A DNA stretch of 64,000 nucleotides from DAOUKH01 sp965219875 (GTDB taxonomy: Bacteria; Chloroflexota; Dehalococcoidia; SHYB01): assembly GCA_965219875.1 (NCBI GenBank), contig CBDCOW010000001.1, positions 1,054,001 through 1,118,000 on the forward strand, read 5' to 3'. The position numbers were made by a program, and so were the translations under genes. Below the pieces are notes generated by a model that worked only from the letters and a program-made list of their open reading frames with translations, searched no databases and was not told the DNA's origin. Below are positions 28,141 to 36,676 of this stretch, piece by piece; position 1 is the first letter of the stretch, and each line of letters starts with the position of its first letter.

Positions 28141-29136
28141 CTAGGGCGCACTCCGCCCTGGGACGGGTGCGTCGACAGCCAGGAGGCGCGCCGCCCGGCG
28201 CAGGTTGTAGGCCATGCACTTGAGCCACAGCTCCGTCGCGTTCCGCTCCAGTCCCATGTACCGCACCTGTCCATACCCGTAGCAGCGCTTCAGGGTTCCG
28301 AACACCTTCTCGACCGGCGCACGCACGCGGGAGATCAGCGCGTTCCGCCGCGTTTGCCAATGCGGCAGCTCCCGCTGGTGCTTGTGCGACCGATGCATGA
28401 TCCGGTCTTTGATCCCCCGCGACTTCAGCCGGGCGCGCCGTTCCTTCGACTCGTAGGCCTTGTCCGCGTAGACCGCCGCCTCGTCCCCCGACACCAAGGC
28501 GTCCGCCGCCTCGGTATCGTTCACGTTCGCGCTCGTCAGCACCGCCTTCCGTATCAGTCCCGACTCCCCGTCCACTCCCAGGTGCGCTTTGTACCCAAAG
28601 TGGGCCGCGCCCCCTTTCCGCGTCCATCCCGCGTCGGGGTCGGTCGCGCTCCGCGCTCCAGGGCCTTCCTCCACCGACGGCCGCCGCGCCTGCGCCTTCA
28701 CGATCGTCGCGTCGAGGAGCGTCCCCTGCTTCACCAGCAGCCGCTGTTCCTCCAACTGGCGGCTCACCTCGGCGAACAGCCGCTCGGTGAGCCCCCGTTC
28801 GGTCAACGCTTTCCGGAAACGGCTGATCGTCGAGTGGTCCGGCGTCCCGTCCGTCCAGCCCAGGTTCACGAATCGGCGGAAAGAGATCCGGTCTCGCAAC
28901 GCCTCCTCCATCGCCGGGTCCGACGCCCGGTACCACTGCTGCAGCAGCGCGATCTTCACCATCGTCAGCGGCGGGTAGCCGGGCCTCCCCTCGGGCGAGG
29001 CGTGCACTTCCCCCACCACTTTCCCGATCCGTTCCCAGTCCAACATCGCCTCGATATGTTCTAGCGTCTTGTTCGTCCCAAGCCCTTCCGGCACAAAGGC
29101 GTCCACGAATGTTGGCAGACCGGTCTGCTGGTGCAT
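28141..29136 (-). CDS. IS5 family transposase (DDE type)
   Basis: This 331-residue transposase has an N-terminal DUF772-like region (PPLTMVKIALLQQWYRASDP) and a DDE_Tnp_1 catalytic core. The likely catalytic residues are Asp in TLLDATIVKAQ, Asp in VYADKAYESKE and Glu in RAPVEKVFGTLKR. The length is normal and no frameshift is seen, so it may be active. The ATG at 29136 has GGAGG five to nine nt upstream; other starts at 29148 and 29217 are less good. It lies in a complete IS with matching terminal repeats, and could also drive the 199-bp MITE at 55144. Confidence 0.9.
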   Translation of the reverse strand: MHQQTGLPTFVDAFVPEGLGTNKTLEHIEAMLDWERIGKVVGEVHASPEGRPGYPPLTMVKIALLQQWYRASDPAMEEALRDRISFRRFVNLGWTDGTPDHSTISRFRKALTERGLTERLFAEVSRQLEEQRLLVKQGTLLDATIVKAQARRPSVEEGPGARSATDPDAGWTRKGGAAHFGYKAHLGVDGESGLIRKAVLTSANVNDTEAADALVSGDEAAVYADKAYESKERRARLKSRGIKDRIMHRSHKHQRELPHWQTRRNALISRVRAPVEKVFGTLKRCYGYGQVRYMGLERNATELWLKCMAYNLRRAARLLAVDAPVPGRSAP

Positions 29137-29200
29137 GCTTCCCTCCATCCGAGCGCTGCCCTCTACTCTGCCCCGCCCGTCCAGTTTTGCAAAGGTCTCC

Positions 29201-29507
29201 GTTGAGAGAAGAGGCAAGACCTCCCGGCCCTACCCATGCTTGAGCCCGAGGGCGGGTTGCGCAAAGGTTTCCGGTGGGTGAGAGGGCGGCGGGGAGGGCG
29301 AGTCGCGACTCGCCCCTAGGGGAGGGAGGCCCCGCTGCGCGGCGCGGCTACGCAGCGGCGCCTAAGGGGTTGCGATGCGCCAGAGGTTGATCTCGGTGTT
29401 GGCGGCGGCGCCGAAGACGTAGAGCGCGCCGGCGTGACTGAAGCGCGCCGGTGGACCCGCGCCGGGGCCGAGCATCGGGCCCCGGCTTGTGGTGAGCGGA
29501 CGTGCCG
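29201..29507. other. Spacer with solo element end and a gene remnant
   Basis: The spacer holds a solo right terminal repeat at 29254-29272 (reverse reading GGAAACCTTTGCGCAACCC). From about 29445 down to 29362 on the minus strand there is a possible C-terminal gene remnant ending HAGALYVFGAAANTEINLW before a stop. The remnant has no start and I do not recognise its family. Confidence 0.4.
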
Positions 29508-30245
29508 CTAGCCCAGGTGCTTGGAGAACCACGCGAGGGTGCGCTCCCAAGCGTCGTCAGCGGACGCCTTGTGGTAGCTGGGGCGGTCGTCGCAGAAGAA
29601 GCCGTGATTCGCGCCGGGGTAGATCTTGAAGTCGTGCTCCTTGCCCATCTCCGTGAGCAGGGCGTCGACCTCATTCACGTCCTCCGGCGGAGGGTTCTTG
29701 TCGAGCTCGCCGAAGCAGCCGAGGACGGGTGCCGTGAGCAGCTCGGAGTAACCGTGCGGCGACAGCGGCCGGCGGCTGTGCGTCTCGCGAGTTATCAGCC
29801 CGCCGGAGTAGTAGACCGCCGCCGCTTTGACGTCGCGGTTCAGGCAGGCGCAGAGCCAGGAGAGCGTTCCGCCCATGCAGTAGCCCGTGGTGGCGATCTT
29901 GGAGGCGTCGGCCTTGTCCAGCGTCTTGATGAAGTCGATCACGACGCGGAAGTCGGCGTTGGTCTGCACGTCGTTCATCCCCTGCATCAATGGCATGATC
30001 TTGGGGATTTCTTCGTAGCCGACGACGATGCCGGGGCCGTTGCGGTAGTACATGTCGGGCGAGACGGCGACGTAGCCTTCTCGGGCGAAGCGATTGGTGA
30101 CGTCCTTGATGTGGCCGTTTACGCCAAAGGCCTCTATGAAGACGATGACGACGGGGTAGCCGCCGCCCGACGCGGGCTCGGCGACGTAGATGGGCATGAC
30201 GCCGCCATCGCCGGCGGCGTCGACGGTCCGGGTCGTGATTTCCAT
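29508..30245 (-). CDS. Dienelactone hydrolase family protein
   Basis: This 245-residue alpha/beta hydrolase carries a Cys nucleophile elbow, GYCMGG (TTGYCMGGTLSW), a likely catalytic Asp in CFGELDKNPP and His in GANHGFFCDDRPSYH. This Cys-Asp-His triad is that of dienelactone hydrolase, which opens enol lactones in aromatic catabolism; many relatives act on other esters. An AAGGAGA SD lies 8 nt before the ATG at 30245. It is monocistronic with its own spacer. Confidence 0.9.
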   Translation of the reverse strand: MEITTRTVDAAGDGGVMPIYVAEPASGGGYPVVIVFIEAFGVNGHIKDVTNRFAREGYVAVSPDMYYRNGPGIVVGYEEIPKIMPLMQGMNDVQTNADFRVVIDFIKTLDKADASKIATTGYCMGGTLSWLCACLNRDVKAAAVYYSGGLITRETHSRRPLSPHGYSELLTAPVLGCFGELDKNPPPEDVNEVDALLTEMGKEHDFKIYPGANHGFFCDDRPSYHKASADDAWERTLAWFSKHLG

Positions 30246-30352
30246 GCTTGTGTCTCCTTGTTGCTTGCGGTAGGGCCGCGGCCTCGCGCCGCGGGCGGCG
30301 TCATCGTACACCACGCCGCCCCAGCCGTCCTATTCGCTTGGGGTGCGATTTA

Positions 30353-30811
30353 TTAGGACAGGTTGAAGAGGGCGCCCACCATGCCCCCAAAGACGAGGTG
30401 GCGGACGAGCGAGGCTGCGGCGTACTCCGCGCCGAGGTTGCTCATGAAGAGGCCGGGGGGCTTCATGCGCCCCGCTTGGATCTCGCGGTGAACGTCGCCG
30501 AACGGGTCCATCGCGAGCATGACGAGCGCCCAGTGGACGACGCCGGCGAGCAGGCCGATCCACCAGTTCGGGCGCACGTCGAGGATGAGGAAGGCGAAGG
30601 CGTAGAGAAAGGCGAAGACGACGCCCATGCCGAAGTGCATGAGCGCCCCGTAGTAGGGAGCACGGTTGCGCGGCAGGCGCAGCATGCTCCCCAAGATGAG
30701 GGTGACGTCGGTGCGGGGCAGGCCCACCACGGGCAGGGCGTACATCACGACCGTCATGACGCCGGTGGCGGCGAGCCCGACCCAGACCGAGTCTCCAAGG
30801 TTCAGGTCCAT
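30353..30811 (-). CDS. Uncharacterised integral membrane protein
   Basis: This 152-residue protein has about four hydrophobic segments: VWVGLAATGVMTVVMYALP, YGALMHFGMGVVFAFLYAF, WWIGLLAGVVHWALVMLAM and a C-terminal LVFGGMVGALFNL. An MHFGMG histidine and HW in the third span are notable polar residues within the membrane. I do not recognise a named family. The minus-strand start is followed by normal GC codon usage, so the gene looks real. No partner gene is adjacent. Confidence 0.7.
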   Translation of the reverse strand: MDLNLGDSVWVGLAATGVMTVVMYALPVVGLPRTDVTLILGSMLRLPRNRAPYYGALMHFGMGVVFAFLYAFAFLILDVRPNWWIGLLAGVVHWALVMLAMDPFGDVHREIQAGRMKPPGLFMSNLGAEYAAASLVRHLVFGGMVGALFNLS

Positions 30812-31084
30812 GCCTCTCTCCGTGGGGGCCGGAGTCCCGCTACTCTAGCACGCGAGGGCTGGGGTGTGGCACGCGGCTTCGTCCTGGATTTCGGCTCCGC
30901 CAGAACCGGCAGATCCAACGCCGTATTCCCGCGCGTAGTACCGTTTGGACGCCGGGCTGGAAGCTGCGTGGATGGGGAGAATCCATGCTGAGATGTGGAG
31001 ATAGCGGGGATAAGAGGGTAGTTGACGCGGCGTAGCCGAGGTTAGAGTATTGAGAGGCGCCCGTCGACGCCAAGGGCCCACGCG

Positions 31085-31849
31085 ATGATGAAGAGACTTT
31101 CGCCACGTTTTGCCGCTCTCTTCGCCGCGATTGTCGCGGCGGCCCTCGTCATCTCGGCGTGTGGAAGCGACGACCCCGCGCCCGCGCCCACCCAACCCCC
31201 GGCGCAGCCGACGACGGCTCCCTCGCAACCGTCGCCGACGCCGCAGCCCCCTGCCACGGACCCGCCGCCCGCGGCCACCGCCACGGCCACGGAGGCTGCG
31301 ATGGCGAAGACGCCCGAGGCCACCTCCGCGCCAGAGGCGACGGTTGCCGCGACCGCTAGGCCAATACCCACCGCGACGCGGGCTACCGAAGCCCCCAGCG
31401 AGCCGCCCGCCGACTTGGCGACCGACTTCACCCTGCTGAGCGCCAGCGGCGAGACTGTGTCCCTCTCCTCCTACCGAGGGCAGCAGGCGGTCATCCTCGT
31501 CTTCTCCCGAGGCTTGTGGTGAACCATCTGCCGTCAGCAGCTCGTGGAGCTGCAAGGTGAGTACGAATCGCTCCAGGCCGAAGGCATCGAGGTGCTGTCG
31601 GTCAGTACCGACGACGAGAGTTCCGCCGGCCTCGCGGACCGCTTGGGCTTCGAATACCCCATACTGTTCAACCCCGAGCACGACGTGATCGAGCAGTACG
31701 GGGTCTTTAACCTCCACGGCGACGGCTTTGCCGCGCACGCGGTCTTCGTCGTTGATCGGGACGGGGCGATTCGGTGGAAGCACATCAGTAGGACCACCTA
31801 CGACACGCCGTCCACGGGGGATGTGATCGAGAGGGCGAGAGCGCTCTAG
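31085..31849 (+). CDS. Candidate selenocysteine lipoprotein, AhpC/TSA peroxiredoxin-like, copy 1
   Basis: Reading through an in-frame TGA at 31520-31522 gives 254 residues. The signal peptide ends in lipobox VISAC (Cys26), then a Pro/Thr/Ala-rich linker (about 28-112) and a thioredoxin-fold domain from TDFTLLSASGETVSLSSYRG. The active site reads VFSRGLW-U-TICRQQL: Sec146 takes the place of the peroxidatic Cys and Cys149 completes a UxxC motif. Downstream HAVFVVDRDGAIRW is typical of AhpC/TSA proteins. A SECIS-like hairpin follows the TGA. It probably reduces peroxides or disulfides at the outer face of the membrane. The ATG at 31088 is an alternative start. Without Sec insertion the product would stop at residue 145. 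Confidence 0.8.
31537..31553 (+). promoter_or_regulatory. Putative bacterial SECIS element, copy 1
   Basis: GCAGCTC-GTG-GAGCTGC forms a perfect 7-bp stem with a 3-nt GUG loop. The stem starts 14 nt and the loop 21 nt after the TGA codon, within the 16-37 nt window reported for bacterial SECIS loops, and the loop opens with G as the consensus asks. The element lies inside the coding sequence (QLVELQ codons). Confidence 0.65.
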
Positions 31850-31867
31850 ACGCCGCATGGGCCAGGG

Positions 31868-31925
31868 CTAGTTCGAGTCGAAGCCCTGGTCGATCTCCTT
31901 AAGGAAGCGCTCGATCTCGGGTGCC
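31868..31925 (-). pseudogene. Duplicated 3' end of the PAC2 gene
   Basis: The minus strand here reads LAPEIERFLKEIDQGFDSN and a stop, identical in protein sequence to the C-terminus of the PAC2 gene at 32985. It has no start or body. It is the boundary scar of the tandem duplication that made two selenoprotein genes. Confidence 0.85.
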
Positions 31926-31973
31926 AGAAGGTTGGAGTATGGAGACTGCGCGTCGACACCGACGGCAATTAAG

Positions 31974-32963
31974 ATGATCAAGAGACTTTCGCCACGTTTC
32001 GCCGCCCTTGCGGCAGCCGCTCTTTCGCTGGCGCTGATTGTCGCGGCGTGTGGAAGCGACGATCCTGCGCCCGCGCCCACCGAGCGCCCTGCCGCGCCGA
32101 CGACGGCCCCGGCGACGCCGCAGCCCCCCGCAACCGACCCGCCGCCCGGGGCTACCGCTACGGCCACGGAGGCTGCGGTGGCGAAGACGCCCGAGGCAAC
32201 CTCCGCGCCGGAGGCGACGGCGGCCGCAACGGCCAGGCCAATACCAACCGCGACACGGGCCGCAGCGCCAGAGGCGACGGCGGCGCCCGACACCCCCGAG
32301 CCTACTGCGGTGCCTACCACCGAGGCCCCCACAGCGACTGAACCGCCCGCGGCTACCGCCACGGCCACGGCGCCAGCGATGGAGAAGCCGACCGAGGCCG
32401 CCACGTCAGTTCCGGAGGCGACTGAGGTTCCGGCTCCGACCGCGGTGCCGGAGGCGACGGCTACGCCGGCCCCAACCGCACCGCCCACGGCGACTGAACC
32501 GCCCGCCGCCGAGCCGCCGCAGGACTTGGCGATCGACTTCTCCCTACCGAGTGCGAGCGGCGAGACGGTGACCCTCGCCTCCTACCGAGGGCAGCAGACG
32601 GTCATCCTCGTCTTCTCCCGAGGCTTGTGGTGAACTATCTGCCGTCAGCAGCTCGTGGAGCTGCAAGGTGAGTACGAATCGCTTCAGGCCGAAGGCATTG
32701 AGGTGCTGTCGGTCAGCACCGACGACGAGAGTTCCGCGGGCCTCGCGGACCGCTTGGGCTTCGAATACCCCATACTGTTCAACCCCGAGCATGACGTGAT
32801 CGAGCAGTACGGGGTCTTTAACCTCCACGGCGACGGCTTTGCCGCGCACGCGGTCTTCCTCGTCGATCGCGATGGGGCGATTCGGTGGAAGCACATCAGT
32901 AGGACCACCTACGACACGCCGTCCACGGCGGATGTGATCGAGAGGGCGAAGGCGCTCTCGTAG
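31974..32963 (+). CDS. Candidate selenocysteine lipoprotein, AhpC/TSA peroxiredoxin-like, copy 2
   Basis: Reading through the in-frame TGA at 32631-32633 gives 329 residues. The lipobox is IVAAC (Cys26). The Pro/Thr/Ala linker is about 75 residues longer than in copy 1. The catalytic domain is nearly identical: after the TGA only three substitutions and one extra Ser distinguish the two over about 108 residues. The active site is GLW-U-TICRQQL with Sec220 and Cys223. The same hairpin follows. The start at 31974 fits the MIKRLSPRF signal peptide shared with copy 1. The gene's upstream DNA is also duplicated, so both copies probably have similar promoters. Confidence 0.8.
32648..32664 (+). promoter_or_regulatory. 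Putative bacterial SECIS element, copy 2
   Basis: The hairpin GCAGCTC-GTG-GAGCTGC recurs at exactly the same distance from the TGA as in copy 1. The only base change between TGA and hairpin is in the codon after the TGA (ACC to ACT). Confidence 0.65.
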
Positions 32964-32984
32964 GCGCGCGGCGCGCGTCCGGGG

Positions 32985-33866
32985 CTAGTTCGAGTCGAAG
33001 CCCTGGTCGATCTCTTTGAGGAAGCGCTCGATTTCCGGTGCCAGCGGGGCCTGCTCCGTTGTCTGCCGCGCCGCGGGCCTCGCGTCATAGTTCCGTTCGA
33101 GCTGCTGCACCACTTCCTTGAGGCGCGGGTTTGACTCCAACGCCTGGGAGACCTCGTCGTACTGGGTCTTGCCGCGCCGGTCGTCGATGAGCCGCTCGGG
33201 GAGGTCGTAGAGGAGGCGTAGCGATTCAAGGAGCCGCGCGGCGCCGCTGAAGTCCTCGTCCAACTGCACGTATTGGGGGAGGTGGACGATCATGCTCGCG
33301 GTCTCCATACCGTGGTCGGTGGCGAAGCGGTTGGCCACGTACATGATGGTGGTCGGGCCCTCGTAGGTGCTCTCTTCCACCTTGGCCTCCCGCGCCTGCC
33401 GCTGCGATTCCGGTCCCTGCACCGAGCCGGTCACCATGAGCGGGCGGGTATGGGGCACCGCGTCGTACATTGCTCCTACCAGGGAGTAGCGCGCCACGTT
33501 CATCGCCTGGAGGACCTCGGTTACGCCCTCGGCGAAGTCCTCGCCGAACGCATGGGGCTCCAGAAGGTGGAAGAGCAGGAGGTCGCGGGCGCCTTCCCGG
33601 CGGCAGGCGTAGATGAAGCTGTTGGGAATGGTGACGTCGCGGATGCCCTCGCGCATGGCGATCACGGGGCGGTAGCGGGTGAAGTCGTAGAAGTTCCCCG
33701 GCCGGGCCAGCTTCCCGACCTCGGCGGCGTCCAAGTGGCGCTCGAGCCGGGACAAGACGATGGTCCCGACACTGCCCACATCCACCCAGGGGCGGAGCAT
33801 CACGAGGGCGTGGGGCGCCTCCAACTCGGGCAGCGGCTCCACCATTTCGAACGGTCCGATTCGCAT
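32985..33866 (-). CDS. PAC2 family protein
   Basis: This 293-residue protein belongs to the PAC2 (proteasome assembly chaperone 2-like) family found in archaea, actinobacteria and Chloroflexota. It shows ALVMLRPWVDVGSVGTIVLSRLERHL near the N-terminus, and VTGSVQGPESQ and HGMETASMIVHLPQYVQ in the core. A C-terminal helical tail (DEVSQALESNPRLKEVVQQLE) could be coiled coil and ends in ERFLKEIDQGFDSN. The role in bacteria is poorly known; involvement in proteasome-like assembly is only an analogy. It is convergent with the selenoprotein gene, 21 bp from its stop. Confidence 0.82.
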   Translation of the reverse strand: MRIGPFEMVEPLPELEAPHALVMLRPWVDVGSVGTIVLSRLERHLDAAEVGKLARPGNFYDFTRYRPVIAMREGIRDVTIPNSFIYACRREGARDLLLFHLLEPHAFGEDFAEGVTEVLQAMNVARYSLVGAMYDAVPHTRPLMVTGSVQGPESQRQAREAKVEESTYEGPTTIMYVANRFATDHGMETASMIVHLPQYVQLDEDFSGAARLLESLRLLYDLPERLIDDRRGKTQYDEVSQALESNPRLKEVVQQLERNYDARPAARQTTEQAPLAPEIERFLKEIDQGFDSN

Positions 33867-33950
33867 CGGCCCATCTTGTCAGCCGCCGATGTGTATTGCA
33901 AGTTCGCCGGTATAATGCGCCCGCCGGCTCGCCGGCGGAGGAGGCGACGC

Positions 33951-34709
33951 ATGGAAGTTAAGGGCATGGCCGTGGGGTTCATCGACGTGCCGCAAGAGCA
34001 CACCGAGGCCTACAACTACTGGTACGACTTCGACCACTTGGCTGAGAATCTGGCGCTGCCGGAGATCTGCGGTGCGCGGCGCTACGTCGCCACCCCCGAT
34101 TGCAAAGCGGTGCGCGACTGCCGCTTCCCGCCCCTCGATGGCGGGCAGGGGACGTACTTCACAAGCTACCTGATCAACACCGACGACCTCGATGCGGCGG
34201 GCGAGAGCTGGCATCGGCTTGGGGCCGACCTTCGGAAAAAGAGGCGCTTCTTCCGGTACGGCAACGTCCCCTACGGCGGCATCTACCGGCTGAAGAAGAC
34301 GTTGCTCAGCCCGAGCGTGCCGCCCGTCGTCACGGAGGCGGGCCCCTGGCTGGGGCATCAGGGCGTCCTCGTCGTGCTCTCGCAGGTGCGCGACCCATCG
34401 ATGCAGGACGCCGTCGAGGAGTGGTTCGAGCAGGTCCACGCCCCCGACGTGCTGGAGATTCCGGGCATGGCGTCGGGGATGCGCTTCTGGCGCTATGCTC
34501 CGGGGAAGGACGAGCCCGACGAGGGCTGGGCGCTCAACCTCTACCTGCTCGACGGCGATCCCGTCGAAGTGAAGAAGGAGATCAACCGCCGCATCCCTGG
34601 CTGGCTTGAACAGGGCCGCATGCCGAGCCCCGGCGGGGCCTCCGACGCGCAATTCCTCAGCGTCTATCGCTCCGTCGTTCCCACCAAGTACGACTTTCGG
34701 GTGGAGTAG
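33951..34709 (+). CDS. Uncharacterised protein, possible dimeric alpha/beta-barrel (EthD-like)
   Basis: This 252-residue protein shows two similar halves, each with a WY/WF-x-DFDHLAE or EWFEQVHAPDVLEIPGMASG motif. The second motif is like EthD/dimeric alpha-beta-barrel proteins, where two ferredoxin-like folds handle small hydrophobic compounds. GGAGGAGG sits about 7 nt before the chosen ATG, so the longer open frame from 33273 is antisense artefact. It precedes the D-aminoacylase-like gene in the same direction. Function is unknown; an accessory role in catabolism is inferred. Confidence 0.7.
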   Translation: MEVKGMAVGFIDVPQEHTEAYNYWYDFDHLAENLALPEICGARRYVATPDCKAVRDCRFPPLDGGQGTYFTSYLINTDDLDAAGESWHRLGADLRKKRRFFRYGNVPYGGIYRLKKTLLSPSVPPVVTEAGPWLGHQGVLVVLSQVRDPSMQDAVEEWFEQVHAPDVLEIPGMASGMRFWRYAPGKDEPDEGWALNLYLLDGDPVEVKKEINRRIPGWLEQGRMPSPGGASDAQFLSVYRSVVPTKYDFRVE

Positions 34710-34787
34710 CGTCCAGAAGCCGGTGGCCTCGCTGGCGTCCCTGCGCTAAGATAGCCTCTAACCTGAGATGGCGTGGGGGAGGGAGAG

Positions 34788-36473
34788 ATGCGCGAATATG
34801 ATGTTGTAATCAGGGGCGGAACCGTCGTCGATGGGACCAACGTGCCGCGGTTTCAGGCGGACGTTGGGATCAAGGACGGCCGCATCGTCCAGATCAGCGG
34901 ACGGATCGGCGCCGGCGCGGCGCGGGAGATCGACGCGAGCGGGTGCATCGTCGCCCCCGGCGCTATCGACCTGCATACCCACTACGACGCACAACTGAAC
35001 TGGGACCCCTACGCCACGCTCGACGGCTGGTTCGGGGTCACCACGGTCACCATCGGCCAGTGCGGCTTCGGCTTCGCGCCGGTGCGCCCCGACGACCGCG
35101 AGCTCTCGATGCGGATGATGAACCGCATCGAGGCGATCCCGCTCGAATCGATGCGATTGGGGCTGCGCTGGGACTGGGAGACGTACCCCGAGTATCTCGA
35201 CAGCCTCGACCGGCAGGGGCTCGGCGTCAACGTCGCCTCGCTGTTCCCCTTCTCGCCCCTACGGGCTTACGTGATGGGGATGATGGAGTCGCGGCGGGCC
35301 ACGTCGGCGACGCCGGAACAGGTGGCCCAGATCAAGCAACTCTTTCGCGAGGGGATGGAGGCGGGGTCGTTCGGCTTCGCGGTGGACAAGAACGAAGAGG
35401 ACCGCAACGAGGACGGCGGCGCGATTCCGAGTCACAACATCTCGGACGAAGAGGCGCTGGCGCTGGCGGAGGTGCTGGGAGAGTTCGGCGTCGGCTTCTC
35501 GGGTTGGACGATCGGCATCTCGGATGAGCCGGAGCGGCAGCAAGACCTGCTCACGCGGATGCTCAAGCTCACCGGCCGGCCGATGCACATCGCGCTCGGC
35601 GTGAATGAGGACGCTGAGGACTGGGCGCGCGCCCGCCGAGCCGAGGGGCTCCCCGTGGTCCCCGAGCGGATGGGCATCTACGCTGAGTCGCGGTTCAGCC
35701 TGGCCGAGTTCAACCAGTTCGACTATATGCCGGCGTGGGCGCACGCCCTGGTGGGAACGCCCGAGGAACGGGCGGCGAAGCTGCGGGAGCCGCAGGTGCG
35801 CGAGGCGATGAAGGAGGCCGCGGCCATCCCCCTGCACGCGCGGACGAAGTGGGAGAACACCACGGTCCTCCAAGTGGAGCATGAGCGCAACTACAAGTAC
35901 GAGGGACGCCGCATCCACGAGGTCGCCGCGGAGGAGGGCAAGCACCCCGTCGACTTCCTCGTCGACCTGGCGCTCGACGAGGGGCTGCTCACCGAGTTCA
36001 GCTTCAAGAATGATGGGCCGGAGAACAAGAAGCGCATTGACGCCGGTATCCGCGACCCGTACACCCACATCTCGGTGTCCGACGGCGGGGCGCACACCCG
36101 GTTCTCGACCCTCAGCCGCTGGCCGGTGGATTTCCTGTCGCATTGGATACGAGACCGGGAGGTCGTCTCGCTCGAGCGGGCGCACTACAAGATCAGCGCC
36201 TATCCCGCGTGGGTCGCCGGCTACAACAACCGCGGGGTCCTGCGCCCGGGCAAGGCCGCCGACATCATGATCTACGACCTCGACGAGCTGGGGCTGCTCT
36301 ACGACGCCCCGGTCTACTCGAACGACTTCCCCGGCGGCGAGCGCCGTCTGGTCCAGATGCCGAAGGGCATCCGGTTCATCCTGGTGAGCGGCGCGGTGAC
36401 GTTCGAGGAGAACGTCTGCACGAACGCGCTCCCCGGCAAGCTGCTGCGCAGCTACGAGGAGTGCCTGGGCTAG
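34788..36473 (+). CDS. N-acyl-D-amino-acid deacylase family amidohydrolase
   Basis: This 561-residue amidohydrolase (amidohydrolase-3/D-aminoacylase group) has VVIRGGTVVDGTNVPRF at the start. The HTHYDAQLNWDP metal motif lies near residue 65 and the GQCGFGFAPVRP loop follows. SDGGAHTRFSTLSRWP supplies the late metal Asp, and the composite beta-sandwich C-terminus has RGVLRPGKAADIMIYD. Family members hydrolyse N-acyl-D-amino acids, hydantoins and related cyclic amides. A strong GGGGGAGGGAG SD precedes the ATG at 34788. The adjacent importer operon at 36677 may deliver its substrate. Confidence 0.9.
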   Translation: MREYDVVIRGGTVVDGTNVPRFQADVGIKDGRIVQISGRIGAGAAREIDASGCIVAPGAIDLHTHYDAQLNWDPYATLDGWFGVTTVTIGQCGFGFAPVRPDDRELSMRMMNRIEAIPLESMRLGLRWDWETYPEYLDSLDRQGLGVNVASLFPFSPLRAYVMGMMESRRATSATPEQVAQIKQLFREGMEAGSFGFAVDKNEEDRNEDGGAIPSHNISDEEALALAEVLGEFGVGFSGWTIGISDEPERQQDLLTRMLKLTGRPMHIALGVNEDAEDWARARRAEGLPVVPERMGIYAESRFSLAEFNQFDYMPAWAHALVGTPEERAAKLREPQVREAMKEAAAIPLHARTKWENTTVLQVEHERNYKYEGRRIHEVAAEEGKHPVDFLVDLALDEGLLTEFSFKNDGPENKKRIDAGIRDPYTHISVSDGGAHTRFSTLSRWPVDFLSHWIRDREVVSLERAHYKISAYPAWVAGYNNRGVLRPGKAADIMIYDLDELGLLYDAPVYSNDFPGGERRLVQMPKGIRFILVSGAVTFEENVCTNALPGKLLRSYEECLG

Positions 36474-36676
36474 GAGCGACGGGGCCCGTCTTGGAGTCGG
36501 AAGCGCCCTCCTCGTTGCGGAGGGCGCAATCTCCCTTTACAATGGCCGATGGTGTTGAACGGGCTAGGGCATGGCGGCGCCGCGACGGCTAGGTATGCAG
36601 TCGTGGTTTTCTGCGCCCCGCGTAATCGCTCACACTGGAAAGAATTGTCTCAGACAGGATTGAGGGAGGAACGAAG

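Larger units (their letters stand above)
27984..29200 (-). mobile_element. IS5-type insertion sequence with 20-bp terminal inverted repeats
   Basis: The left end GGAGACCTTTGCGTAACCGG (27984-28003) and the right end (29181-29200, read in reverse GGAGACCTTTGCAAAACTGG) match at 17 of 20 positions. Both sides are flanked by GTT, a plausible 3-bp target duplication. The 1217-bp element contains one transposase gene. It sits in the loop of a palindrome: TCTTCTC on the left and GAGAAGA on the right. Confidence 0.85.

Noticed and set aside
31544..31849. A separate short redoxin gene starting after the UGA
   Set aside because: The only start there is an internal GTG within the catalytic domain without SD; the piece would lack the active site.
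31190..32520. Direct-repeat array that could suggest CRISPR
   Set aside because: The repeats are the degenerate Pro/Thr/Ala codons of the lipoprotein linkers, without uniform repeats or spacers.
31520..32633. UGA decoded as Trp by an altered genetic code
   Set aside because: Many genes here end in TGA with normal C-termini (for example 17176, 51821, 14902), and Trp is TGG throughout, including just before each UGA.
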